From: Streptomyces gossypii | GTDB lineage: Bacteria; Actinomycetota; Actinomycetes; Streptomycetales; Streptomycetaceae | DNA length: 64,000 bases | Assembly: GCF_025165795.1 (NCBI RefSeq) | Contig: NZ_JAJAGO010000018.1 | Location: forward strand, 85,599-149,598 | Direction of reading: 5' to 3' | Translations under genes and position numbers: made by a program | Notes under the pieces: generated by a model | What the model saw: the letters and a program-made list of their open reading frames with translations, nothing else | What the model was told of the DNA's origin: nothing | The model's database searches: none | Part shown: positions 52,399 to 59,892 of the stretch, in pieces | How the letters are laid out: every line of letters begins with the position of its first letter | How positions within the stretch are numbered: position 1 is the stretch's first letter

Positions 52399-52830
52399 TC
52401 AGATCCCGCCCGCAGCCACGTCTCCCACCTCCACGCGGATCCACACCCGCTTACCACCGGGAGCGGGCCCGTAACCGAAGCCGTCGGCCATCTCACGCAG
52501 CAGCCACAGTCCGCGCCCGCTCTCCGAACACCAGTCCGGCTTCTCCACGACAGGCAGCCGGGACGAACCGTCGAAGACCGTCACATGGATCGCCTCCCCC
52601 CTCCACACGATCTCCAGCAGGCACCTCGGATCATCAGCATGCTGGTGCACATTGGCGAGCAGCTCGGTGACCCCGTGCAGCACCATCTCGCGCACCCGCC
52701 GGCACTGCCCCCACTCCCTCATCACACACCCCGCCAACCGCCGGAAGTGCGCCAGCTCCTCGAGCTTCACGATCAACTGCCAGCTGTAGGAGGCGTGATC
52801 GGTTTCGTCTGCCCGGTGAGTGACTGACAT
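52399..52830 (-). CDS. HATPase anti-sigma-like kinase
   Basis: 143 residues. GHKL ATP-binding motifs: TELLANVHQHADD (N box), VTVFDGSSRLP (D box, G1) and SESGRGLWLLREMADGFGY (G2). The Streptomyces proteins of this type act as small serine kinases or anti-sigma factors. It is convergent with the SpoIIE phosphatase and divergent from the XRE/DUF397 pair, an arrangement common in Streptomyces. Confidence 0.9.
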   Translation of the reverse strand: MSVTHRADETDHASYSWQLIVKLEELAHFRRLAGCVMREWGQCRRVREMVLHGVTELLANVHQHADDPRCLLEIVWRGEAIHVTVFDGSSRLPVVEKPDWCSESGRGLWLLREMADGFGYGPAPGGKRVWIRVEVGDVAAGGI

Positions 52831-53064
52831 GAGCCCTCCAACGCCTCAACGGCGCGCGTTGGTCCGTCATCCGGATCATGACTCCGTGTCCGCCGCCGGA
52901 TGCTCTGCGTACACACCGGGTAGACTGCCAGCGCCTGTGGGTAAATTGCAACATTGCGTTCTACCTGGTCGCAAGACACGCTACCTGGCACATTCTCACC
53001 GCATATGCCGCGCTTCTCCTCTCGTCAGATGGTGCAGACTGGCGCCGAACAGCAGGAGGTTGAC

Positions 53065-53937
53065 GTGCCATCCGACCAGCGACGAACGGCCAGGCGGCGA
53101 CGCCTCGGCACGGAGCTGCGCGCCCTTCGGGAAACCTCTGGACTCACACCCAAGGACGCTGCCGAGGCGCTGAGTTGCGACGTCACGAAGATCTCCCGCA
53201 TGGAACTGGGCAGATCCGGCGTACGCAAACTGGATCTGGAGACCCTGCTCAAGCTCTACGCGGTCAGCGACCCGGCCAAGCGGCGGGCTCTGGCGGTCCT
53301 CTCCCGGGAAAGCCGCAAGCGGACCTGGTGGCACCAGTACACCGACATCCTGCGACCGGGCGCCGGCGACCTTCTGGACATGGAGTCAGAGGCCGAAAGG
53401 ATTCTGGACTTCGAATCCACCCTCGTCCCCGGCCTGCTCCAGACCGAGTCGTACACCCGAGCACTGATCGCGGGCGGCGGCGTGGTGAGCGAACCGAAGG
53501 CCATCGAGGCACGGGTACGGCTGCGGATGGAGCGCAAACGCGTCTTCGACGCCGACGCACCGCCCCAGTACGTGGCGGTCATAGACGAGTCGGCACTGCA
53601 CAGACGAATCGGCACCCCGGAGGTGATGGCCGAACAGCTCCAGTACCTGGTGGAGATGAGTCGGCCTCCTCACGTCTCCGTGCACGTCGTCCCAGCAGAA
53701 GCCGGGGCATACCCGGGCCTCGACGGCCCGTTCTGCGTGCTGTCGTACCCGCACGACGTCGGCCTCGACATGGTCCTCCTCGACCACCGGTTCGACGGGC
53801 TGTGGCTGGAAGATGCCGACCAAGTACGCCGCTACAAGCTGCTCTTCGAGCACCTCCGCGCACTCGCGCTATCGTCCCCGCAAACCAAAGCGCTCCTCCA
53901 GCGCCTGGCACACGAGCACGCCCAGCGGGCGGAATGA
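53065..53937 (+). CDS. XRE regulator with DUF5753 domain
   Basis: 290 residues from a GTG at 53065 preceded by AGGAGGT. An N-terminal helix-turn-helix (LRALRETSGLTPKDAAEALSCDVTKISRMELGRSG, split) is followed by the DUF5753 ligand domain (ILDFESTLVPGLLQTESYTRAL, DESALHRRIGTPEVMAEQL, VHVVPAEAGAYPGLDGPFCVLSYP). WhiJ-type regulators of this family work with a DUF397 partner encoded next to them, present here 9 bp downstream. Confidence 0.93.
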   Translation: MPSDQRRTARRRRLGTELRALRETSGLTPKDAAEALSCDVTKISRMELGRSGVRKLDLETLLKLYAVSDPAKRRALAVLSRESRKRTWWHQYTDILRPGAGDLLDMESEAERILDFESTLVPGLLQTESYTRALIAGGGVVSEPKAIEARVRLRMERKRVFDADAPPQYVAVIDESALHRRIGTPEVMAEQLQYLVEMSRPPHVSVHVVPAEAGAYPGLDGPFCVLSYPHDVGLDMVLLDHRFDGLWLEDADQVRRYKLLFEHLRALALSSPQTKALLQRLAHEHAQRAE

Positions 53938-53946
53938 GGCAACGAC

Positions 53947-54153
53947 ATGACGAGGCACAGCGCGGACGATCCCCGCTGGATCAAGTCCAGCTACTCAGGC
54001 ACGGACACCGGGAACTGCCTTGAGTGCCGGTGCGCAGACCCGGCATCCATAGCCATCCGGGACACCAAGGCCCGCTCCCTCGGCACCCTCGTCGTCCCCT
54101 CCCCCGTCTGGCACGCCTTCATCAACGCGCTCACCTCACATCGCCTCCACTGA
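53947..54153 (+). CDS. DUF397 small regulatory partner
   Basis: 68 residues. The family pattern WIKSSYSG-x-NCLECR and IRDTKARSLGTLVVPSPVWHAFI is complete. DUF397 proteins antagonise or modulate the neighbouring XRE/DUF5753 regulator in Streptomyces. Nine bases separate the two genes, so they are co-transcribed. Confidence 0.93.
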   Translation: MTRHSADDPRWIKSSYSGTDTGNCLECRCADPASIAIRDTKARSLGTLVVPSPVWHAFINALTSHRLH

Positions 54154-54239
54154 CCACCGCACCCGCGCAACACGCCCCTCTGCGCGGTGGGCGCGCTTCA
54201 TCACCTACGTGCGCCAGGAGCTCGCCACTCCCGCTCGCA

Positions 54240-54358
54240 TACTGGAAGCAGCGCGCCATCCCGCACACCGACGGCGGCGGCTGACCATCCGTACCAAGAC
54301 GCGGGCCTCCGAACGCCGCATCGCACTCCCCACCGAAGGCAACCGCTCCCCCAAGCCC
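54240..54358 (+). pseudogene. Tyrosine integrase remnant 1 (middle fragment)
   Basis: A short stretch ILEAARHP joined to LTIRTKTRASERRIALPTE, which matches residues TKTRASERRIALPTE of remnant 3 (58677-59237). It is cut off just before the stop codon of the minus-strand gene at 54368. The catalytic C-terminal half is absent. Confidence 0.72.
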
Positions 54359-54367
54359 CACCGGTCG

Positions 54368-54757
54368 CTACTCCTTGGAGGCCATCGAAATTCCGCCCAT
54401 CGCGAGGGAGAACATCCGCGCGAGAGCCCTCCGAACGACCGGGTCTCGATCGATTCGCTCCAGCGATTCGAGCTTTGCCGGATCAAGGTCGATCGAGGCA
54501 ATTCCGCCAGCACCCCGGTCATCCTTGGTCGAGAACAGCACGAGACATCGGTATGCCCGCACGGCCCCTCCCTGCTCCTCGCGCATCAGCGACTGGAGGA
54601 CGACGGCGCCTTCTCTGACCTGGCTGCGGAGCGCGTCCACCGAGGACCATCGAGTTGCCCAGCCTCGCCCCTCCGCCTCCAATTGGATCGCGAGCAGCAT
54701 ATCGAAGCTGACCTGACACACCCGGAAGTCTGGGTCGCTCGAACGAATCAGAGACAT
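54368..54757 (-). CDS. Orphan immunity-like protein of the third toxin cassette
   Basis: 129 residues from ATG 54757 with GGGGGAG 6 bp upstream. No family recognised. It is a soluble alpha/beta protein (RVCQVSFDMLLAIQLEAEGRGWA at the start, IASIDLDPAKLESLERIDRDPVV near the end). Its position mirrors the immunity genes at 56386 and 59434: immediately downstream of a Hint C-terminus remnant and abutting an integrase fragment. An immunity role is inferred from this layout; the cognate toxin has been lost. Confidence 0.6.
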   Translation of the reverse strand: MSLIRSSDPDFRVCQVSFDMLLAIQLEAEGRGWATRWSSVDALRSQVREGAVVLQSLMREEQGGAVRAYRCLVLFSTKDDRGAGGIASIDLDPAKLESLERIDRDPVVRRALARMFSLAMGGISMASKE

Positions 54758-54804
54758 CAAGCACTCCCCCCGACGCTGGCGTCAATTCGGATTGGCCTTC
54801 TACC

Positions 54805-54920
54805 CATCGGCGTATTTAACCGATATCACCATCCTTCTTGCGACGTATCGAGATTCCACACGGCCCGGAATTGTGAATGAGTGCTGGCGTGGTCCCCGCC
54901 AGCACCTAGAACGTGTGCTG
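54805..54920 (-). pseudogene. Remnant of a Hint C-terminus and toxin tip
   Basis: On the minus strand, 54870-54920 reads HTF-stop-VLAGTTPALIHN, clearly related to THTYYVLAGTTPVLVHN, the C-terminal end of the Hint domain in the Rhs gene. An in-frame TAG replaces a tyrosine codon. After HN, 17 residues (SGPCGISIRRKKDGDIG) remain before a stop, the eroded head of a different toxin tip. It precedes the orphan immunity-like gene. Confidence 0.78.
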
Positions 54921-55038
54921 GGTGCCCCCTTCTCACCTGCGTCTCCGCAGGTGGGCACCGGCCTACGGGTTCGGGGAAATCTACTGGCGTCCATCGTCGG
55001 CGGGGCCGGCCATCGTCAGCGTTGCCGCCAAGCGGCAT

Positions 55039-55602
55039 CTACTGGCGGGAGAGTCCAGCCGGATCGATTGCCATAGGGAACGGGGCGTCCAAATGAGTGG
55101 TCGCACCCGCGAGAGCGGTCGTCCGCTCCACGTACCGGCCGCCTTCCAGTTCGTAGACGACGAGCATCGGGGCCGGGTCGAACTCCAGGCGCCAGAAATG
55201 CGGGACGGCAGCCTCCGCATACAGCATGGGCTTGACCTTGCGGTCCATGGTGCGGTTGCCGGGAGAGACAAGCTCGACGGCGAGCTGGACCGCGTCGATG
55301 TCGACGGTGACGGGGTCGTCGGCGGTAGCGCCGGCGTCGGCCACGACCAGGTCAGGCACGACCAACCCGGACGGAAGGACGACGTTGACGCCCTCCAGGA
55401 TCTCCACCGGCGCGCCGATGGCCCGGGCGGCCGCATCCAAGGCGACGTGGAGGCGGAACGAGGCCCGCTGGTGGCGGACGCCGGGAGCGGGGGACATTAC
55501 GAGGGACTCCCCCAGCAGCTCGTAGCGCATGGTGCGGTCTTCAGGCAGGGCCAGGACGTCGGCGACAGTCCAGGGCCCGACGTGGTCGATGGCAACGCTC
55601 AT
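55039..55602 (-). CDS. Uma2-family (DUF820) putative endonuclease
   Basis: 187 residues from ATG 55602 with GAGGAGGTGAGAGGG upstream. The Uma2 PD-(D/E)xK pattern is visible: RYELLGESLVMSPAPGVRHQRAS, VVPDLVVADAG (D) and VQLAVELVSPGNRTMDRKVKPMLYAEAAVPHFW (ELVSP, with the downstream lysine). The family is widespread in actinobacteria and cyanobacteria, and its role is not settled. It is inserted between the third cassette remnant and integrase remnant 2. Confidence 0.88.
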   Translation of the reverse strand: MSVAIDHVGPWTVADVLALPEDRTMRYELLGESLVMSPAPGVRHQRASFRLHVALDAAARAIGAPVEILEGVNVVLPSGLVVPDLVVADAGATADDPVTVDIDAVQLAVELVSPGNRTMDRKVKPMLYAEAAVPHFWRLEFDPAPMLVVYELEGGRYVERTTALAGATTHLDAPFPMAIDPAGLSRQ

Positions 55603-55964
55603 CCCTCTCACCTCCTCGTCCGACCGGAAAGTCCCAGTGTGACCTCGACGGGCGGTACCTGGCCAGCATACGGGCCCTCTCGCCTGCTGACACTGGGTTC
55701 CGCTGCCATGAGCGACCCACCGAACACGCGTGCCGCCCAGCCATCCGACGAGGCGGAAGTCGGCATGTGCCAGCCCCCGGCTGGCACGGCCTGCCGGGGG
55801 CTGGCGCGTCGCGAGCCCTGACGCCTTCCGAACGTCCAGGCTGCTGGTCTTGTGCGGCCAGGGGCCGGTTCGAGCAGACGGGGCGGCGCCGAAGCGGCCA
55901 GGCCCGCGTCCCGGCCGCGCGCGGGTCCGCGTCAGCGGGCCCGCCTTGAAGACGTGAAGAAAGT

Positions 55965-56297
55965 TTGGACGCATCCCGCTTCGGCAGCCGCCATGGCTTC
56001 CCCCTCGATCCCGCCAACCTCACCCGCCGATTCCGCCGCCTCCTCGACCGGACAAGGCTCAGCCGCATCCGCTTCCACGGCCTATGCCACTCGACCGCGA
56101 CCCTGCTCCTGGAGCAGGGCGTCGAACTCGTCGTGATCAAGGAACTCCTCGGCCACGCCCACATCGGCGTCACCGCCACCGTCTACGCCCACGTCCGGCT
56201 CCGCCTCCAGCGCCAGGCCATCGACACCCTCGACAGCGCCCTCGGTCCAGCCGACGACGATGGTGACGAAACGTCTGCCTCAGCAGCCGTCCGCTGA
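55965..56297 (+). pseudogene. Tyrosine integrase remnant 2 (C-terminal part)
   Basis: 110 codons: FPLDPANLTRRFRRLLDRT, then IRFHGLCHSTATLLLEQGVEL, VIKELLGHAHIGVTATVYAHV. This is the C-terminal catalytic domain of a phage/ICE-type tyrosine recombinase. The box II HxxR motif is mutated to HGLC (arginine lost), whereas H-x-H/W and the tyrosine region (TVYAHV) remain. The N-terminal two thirds are missing. It ends in front of the immunity gene at 56386, as remnants 1 and 3 do with theirs. Confidence 0.85.
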
Positions 56298-56319
56298 CGT
56301 TGCCGTCAAGAACCCCAAC

Positions 56320-56348
56320 AGCCCCGCCGGGCGCAACTCAGCGGGGCT
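56320..56348. terminator. Hairpin between integrase remnant 2 and immunity gene
   Basis: AGCCCCGC/GCGGGGCT, an 8-bp stem with a 13-nt loop, placed between convergent reading frames. A stronger hairpin is at the equivalent place beside remnant 3. Confidence 0.6.
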
Positions 56349-56385
56349 ACTGGTTGGAGTTTCTTGCAGGCAGTCAGAACTCTAA

Positions 56386-56856
56386 TCAATCCGACCGGAC
56401 TAGTTCAGTAAGACTGATCAGATAGTCATTGGACCTCAAGTCCTCATGAGCGGAATACAGGACTTCCAAGGCCGACCGCAGAGTACGCCTTGGAGTCTCT
56501 TTAAATTCACACAGGGGGATCGTCGATATCACGCCAGAAAAGCTATAGGAGACCTCCACTACGCCATCCCGCCTTACTGCCGAAATAGAATCCTGACTTT
56601 GCGAAGATTCCACAATAGATTCACCGGACAACATGACTTCGCGGTAAAGCTGGACAAGCATCAGGACGAAGTCAACTACAGGTAGCCCGGGCGTCCTCAA
56701 TTGGATCTCGCTGCTCCCATCACCGATCACTACGTCTGATTTGAAGTAGTGAAAGGTGAGGTCATTGGCGGTAAGTGTGCGGGCCGAGATACCCGGCAGG
56801 CCATCGACATTCCAGGATGGATCATCCACGCGAGGTAGGAATGTAAACGAAATCAT
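56386..56856 (-). CDS. Orphan immunity protein of the second toxin cassette
   Basis: 156 residues; GC content clearly lower than the surroundings. No family recognised: SFTFLPRVDDPSWNVDGLPG at the start, TANDLTFHYFKSDVVIGDG, and VEVSYSFSGVISTIPLCEF near the middle. It starts 8 bp after the end of the Hint-toxin reading frame and is oriented with it, the standard arrangement of a polymorphic toxin and its immunity protein. Function is inferred from position. Confidence 0.72.
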   Translation of the reverse strand: MISFTFLPRVDDPSWNVDGLPGISARTLTANDLTFHYFKSDVVIGDGSSEIQLRTPGLPVVDFVLMLVQLYREVMLSGESIVESSQSQDSISAVRRDGVVEVSYSFSGVISTIPLCEFKETPRRTLRSALEVLYSAHEDLRSNDYLISLTELVRSD

Positions 56857-56864
56857 CTCATCAC

Positions 56865-57527
56865 CTAGAACATGAACCTTGGCATTGCAGTTACGAAATT
56901 ACCTTCGCCATCAACGGCGACCCTCATGCCGTTTTGGCCCATTGCGCCGACTTCCACATCACCGAAATTGTGGTCGATGTAATACCCACCCCGAGGGTCC
57001 GACTTGGACCTAGGGATTTGTGTTCCGTTCTTGATGGCCTCGTCCACCATACCCCGGAAGCGGGTCTTATCGATCCCTCCAGCGAATACGTTCTCCGCCT
57101 TTCCATCCTTGTGGTAAGCCCCTCCATGCGAATGCTGACCCCAGGCATGATCAAATTGCTTGGTTCCTACTATGCAATTTGCGTTGTGAACGAGGACCGG
57201 CGTGGCCCCAGCCAGCACATAGTACGTGTGGGTGTTGTTGATGGTGAGGTCGTGGGTGCGCTGGTGCTTGGTGAAGAGGCGGGTGGCGGTGAGGGTGACG
57301 GTGTCGCCGTCGGGGGTGTGGAGGGTCATCCCTGCGGTCAGGTCGCCGGCGTTGACCCACTTGTTCTCGGAGGGGGACCAGAAGGGGTGGGTGGTGGTGG
57401 AGATGAGGGACGCCCGGCCGTCCTCAGTGGCGATGGTGAGGTCGGTGAAGTGCTCGTCGTCCTCGATAGCGATGCGAAGAATCACCACCTTGCACGGCCC
57501 TCGTGCACCGACGTCGCCGTTAACCAC
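56865..57527 (-). pseudogene. Orphan Hint-toxin tip without Rhs body (second cassette)
   Basis: The frame gives 220 codons, with only a weak GTG at 57527. From 57464 to 57183 it encodes the C-terminal 94 residues of the Rhs Hint domain (HFTDLTIATEDGRASLISTTTH to VLVHN), matching the Rhs gene at 60149-60430 with about 18 mismatches in 282 bp. A different tip of 105 residues follows: ANCIVGTKQFDHAWGQHSHGG, AENVFAGGIDKTRFRGMVDEAI, GYYIDHNFGDVEVGAMGQNGMRVAVD. The tip has a histidine/lysine/threonine-rich RNase-like look, but the fold is not proven. Silent unless recombined onto an Rhs body. Confidence 0.8.
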
Positions 57528-57671
57528 TGCCCGTCACACGACGCTGAAGCCCCACCAGACGGTGCCTGGTGGAGCTGCACACGTCGATTCACGCCCGGTG
57601 ACGCTGGTTGGGCCTTCTCACCCATTCGCCACAGTGCATCCCGAGCGGCTCGCCTATCTCACAAGATAAGG

Positions 57672-57941
57672 TCAGAGCGTATCGATTTCATTACCCTCTG
57701 AGTCAAGGATCGTGTAATTGCCGGGATATGGAACCCAAACGCCAATTCCCTTGGGCCACGAGATAATCTCAAGCGAGGCAACGTTTGCGATGACCGTTCG
57801 GAGAAAGATCGACTCGCCATCGCTGAGGGAGAAAGTAGTTCCTACCGGCTCGAAACACACCTCAACATTTTCTCCTTGCGCCGCCATGAACTTCAGGTCA
57901 ACGACCTGACCGTCCTTGCTCACTGGGCTATCTCCAAGCAT
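57672..57941 (-). CDS. Small acidic protein, possible orphan immunity gene
   Basis: 89 residues from ATG 57941, preceded by CAGGAGATCATCG, a good ribosome site. Composition is lower in GC than the genome. Sequence is beta-rich (VEVCFEPVGTTFSLSDGESIFLRTVIANVASLEIISWPKGIGVWVPYPGNYTIL in pieces). No family recognised. It lies upstream of the second toxin cassette and directly beside the IS630-type remnant, so it could be the surviving immunity gene of a further, destroyed cassette. Confidence 0.6.
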   Translation of the reverse strand: MLGDSPVSKDGQVVDLKFMAAQGENVEVCFEPVGTTFSLSDGESIFLRTVIANVASLEIISWPKGIGVWVPYPGNYTILDSEGNEIDTL

Positions 57942-58015
57942 CGATGATCTCCTGAGTCAACACCGTCCCGCTCCTACTCGCGCACCCTCGGCGCTCTGCG
58001 CGACGCCCGCCGCGC

Positions 58016-58468
58016 CTAGCGTCCTGAGTCATGGTTTCGTTGGCGGTTGTAGGGTGGGGTGATGCCTGGTCCGAAGCCGTTGCCTGTGGTGCTGTCCGAT
58101 GATGAACGCCGTGTGTTGCGGGGCTGGTTGAGGAAGCAGACGGCTCCTCAGGCGCTGGTGCTCAGGTCGAGGATTGTGCTGGCGTGTGCGGAGGGCCGGT
58201 CGAATGCGCAGGTCGCGGACGGCCTGGGCACTTCACTCCGACCTCCGCATCCTGGCTCAACCTCGTCGAGCGCTGGTTCACCGAACTGACGAACCGGAAG
58301 CTCCGCAGATCCGCACATCGGAGCGTCACCGAGCTGGAGCGCGACATCCAGCAGTGGATCAACGAGTGGAACAAAGACCCCAAGCCGTTCATCTGGACCA
58401 AACCCGCCGACCAGATCCTCGACACCCTCGCCGCATACTGCCAGCGAATTAACGACTCAGGACACTAG
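58016..58468 (+). mobile_element. Internally deleted IS630-type element
   Basis: Left end CTAGCGTCCTGAGTCAT and right end complement CTAGTGTCCTGAGTCGT form imperfect inverted repeats of 17 bp with TA inside the terminal CTAG. The transposase reading frame keeps its N-terminus (58062 onward: GPKPLPVVLSDDERRVLRGWL) but jumps after VADGLG, with a frame change, to the C-terminal part TSASWLNLVERWFTELTNRKL and PADQILDTLAAYCQRI. The central DDE core is deleted, so the copy is inactive on its own. Confidence 0.85.
58062..58468 (+). pseudogene. IS630-type transposase, internal deletion
   Basis: N-terminal helix-turn-helix (58062-58230) and C-terminal end (58225-58468) of a transposase joined after loss of roughly 200 codons. 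The C-terminal WLNLVERWFTELTNRK contains the last acidic residue of the DDE triad; the first two are gone. Confidence 0.85.
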
Positions 58469-58676
58469 TTCTTTCAGCAGGCTCGAGCCATCGTCGCTGA
58501 GCCACTTCCTGGGCTCAGGGAAGATGCCTCTGAGGGGGTCGAATGGATTGGTGACACTGGCCCTGGGACACACCGCTGCTTCCGCTGCCGGTGCGTACAG
58601 CGCCGCCTACTGCGCGGCCGCCGCCTCGGTAGCCACCGTGACCGAGGTGCCCTGAGGCAGCACCGGACTCCGCAAG

Positions 58677-59237
58677 GGCGAACTCCTCGGCCTCCACTGG
58701 GGAAGAACTCGACCTCAACGCAGGCACGGCCGCCATCCGCCGCTCGCTCCAACGCACCCGCACCGGCGGCCTCACCCACCTGCCCACCAAGACCCGGGCG
58801 TCCGAACGCCGTATCGCCCTCCCGACCGAGTGCCTCCACTCCCTCAAGGAGCACAGGGGACGGCAGGAGAAGGAGCGAAAGACAGCAGGGTCGGACTGGA
58901 GCGACAGCGGGCTCGTCTTCACCACACCGACTGGCCGGCCTCTCGACCCTGCCAACCTCACCCGCCGCTTCCGCAGCTTCATCGATCGGGCCGGACTCCG
59001 CCGCATCCGCTTCCACGACCTGCGTCACTCGACCGCGACCCTGCTCCCGGAGCAGGGCGTGGACCTCGTCGTCCTCAAAGAGTTGTTGGGCCACGCTCAC
59101 ATCGGCGTCACCGCTGGCGTCTACACCCACGTAAGGCTTCCGGCCTCCAACGCCAAGCCATCGGTGCCCTGAACGGCGCCCTCGGTCCTGTCAACGACAT
59201 CCCCGACGACCCGCCCACCGCAGCCGTCGTCCGCTGA
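58677..59237 (+). pseudogene. Tyrosine integrase remnant 3 (longest copy, frameshifted)
   Basis: GLRKGELLGLHW at the start, a frameshift after HW (one extra G), then LDLNAGTAAIRRSLQRTRTGG, TKTRASERRIALPTECLHSLKEH, PTGRPLDPANLTRRFRSFIDRAG, RFHDLRHSTATLLPEQG with an intact HxxR, LLGHAHIGVTAGVYTHVRL, then a second frameshift near 59140 before LQRQAIGALNGALGP. The catalytic region of a tyrosine recombinase is clear, but the gene is broken and lacks its N-terminus. Confidence 0.87.
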
Positions 59238-59270
59238 CGTTGCCCTCACCGTTGCCGTCAAACGGCATGA

Positions 59271-59302
59271 GGCCCTCCCGAGGACTTGAGTTCGGGAGGG
59301 CC
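59271..59302. terminator. Hairpin between integrase remnant 3 and immunity gene
   Basis: GGCCCTCCCGA/TCGGGAGGGCC: 11-bp perfect stem, 10-nt loop, followed by CCGTTTC on the plus strand. It sits between the integrase remnant and the immunity gene that converge here. Confidence 0.72.
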
Positions 59303-59433
59303 CCGTTTCAATAGCTACGAGATTTCCGCCAGCCATTCCCAGTCGCCGGTCGGGAACGCAACCGGGTGAATCCCTGTTCGAGACAGTACTAGGGCTGGAG
59401 GATTCAGCTCGGATGAATCCTTCGGCCCCCAGC

Positions 59434-59892
59434 TCAGATGGCGCCCTGGGGAAACCCGTAGTGAGGACCTCCCCGCAGGAAGACTCTCCAGGCTTCCATA
59501 CGGCCGGAACAGTCAGGAAAGACCTCGATCCGAAAACGAGGTTCCCAACCCACAGCGAGATGTCCGGATTCGCCGAATCTCACCTCCGCCACAGCCGGTC
59601 GAAGCCGCTCGAAGATCCCATTCAACGTCGCGGCCCGTGAATCATAGACAGTCCTGAACTGTTCAAATGATTCCGAACCCTCCCCCCGTTGCGGGTACCT
59701 CATGTCGCGAGACCCCAGAATCACCTTCCCCTCCTGCAAGATCCGGAAAGGACACTGTATGTGGAAATTGATCACGTCGCCACGAAGCCCGGCAAACTCA
59801 ACCACACCCAAGTCTGCAGCCCTACCGACGGAGTGAACTTTCGCGCCCTGGAGGAGTCGTTGGATCTCAGCCATCTGATCGTTAGCAGCCAC
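59434..59892 (-). CDS. Immunity protein of the Rhs toxin
   Basis: 152 residues from a GTG at 59892 that overlaps the end of the Rhs gene by 11 bp; ATG 59874 is an alternative start. No named family recognised: MAEIQRLLQGAKVHSVGRAADL, VINFHIQCPFRILQEGKVILGSRDMRYPQ, WEPRFRIEVFPDC, each in a small alpha/beta protein. Overlap with and orientation behind the toxin-bearing gene mark it as the cognate immunity gene; this is inference from the universal layout of polymorphic toxin loci. Confidence 0.75.
   Translation of the reverse strand: MAANDQMAEIQRLLQGAKVHSVGRAADLGVVEFAGLRGDVINFHIQCPFRILQEGKVILGSRDMRYPQRGEGSESFEQFRTVYDSRAATLNGIFERLRPAVAEVRFGESGHLAVGWEPRFRIEVFPDCSGRMEAWRVFLRGGPHYGFPQGAI

Noticed and set aside
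54913..55821. 302-codon plus-strand frame across the Uma2 gene
   Set aside because: Antisense to Uma2, whose motifs and ribosome site are clear on the minus strand.
54154..59237. Integrase remnants as part of an intact integrative element
   Set aside because: None of the copies is complete, no excisionase or replication gene and no tRNA attachment site were seen, so a functional element is not supported.
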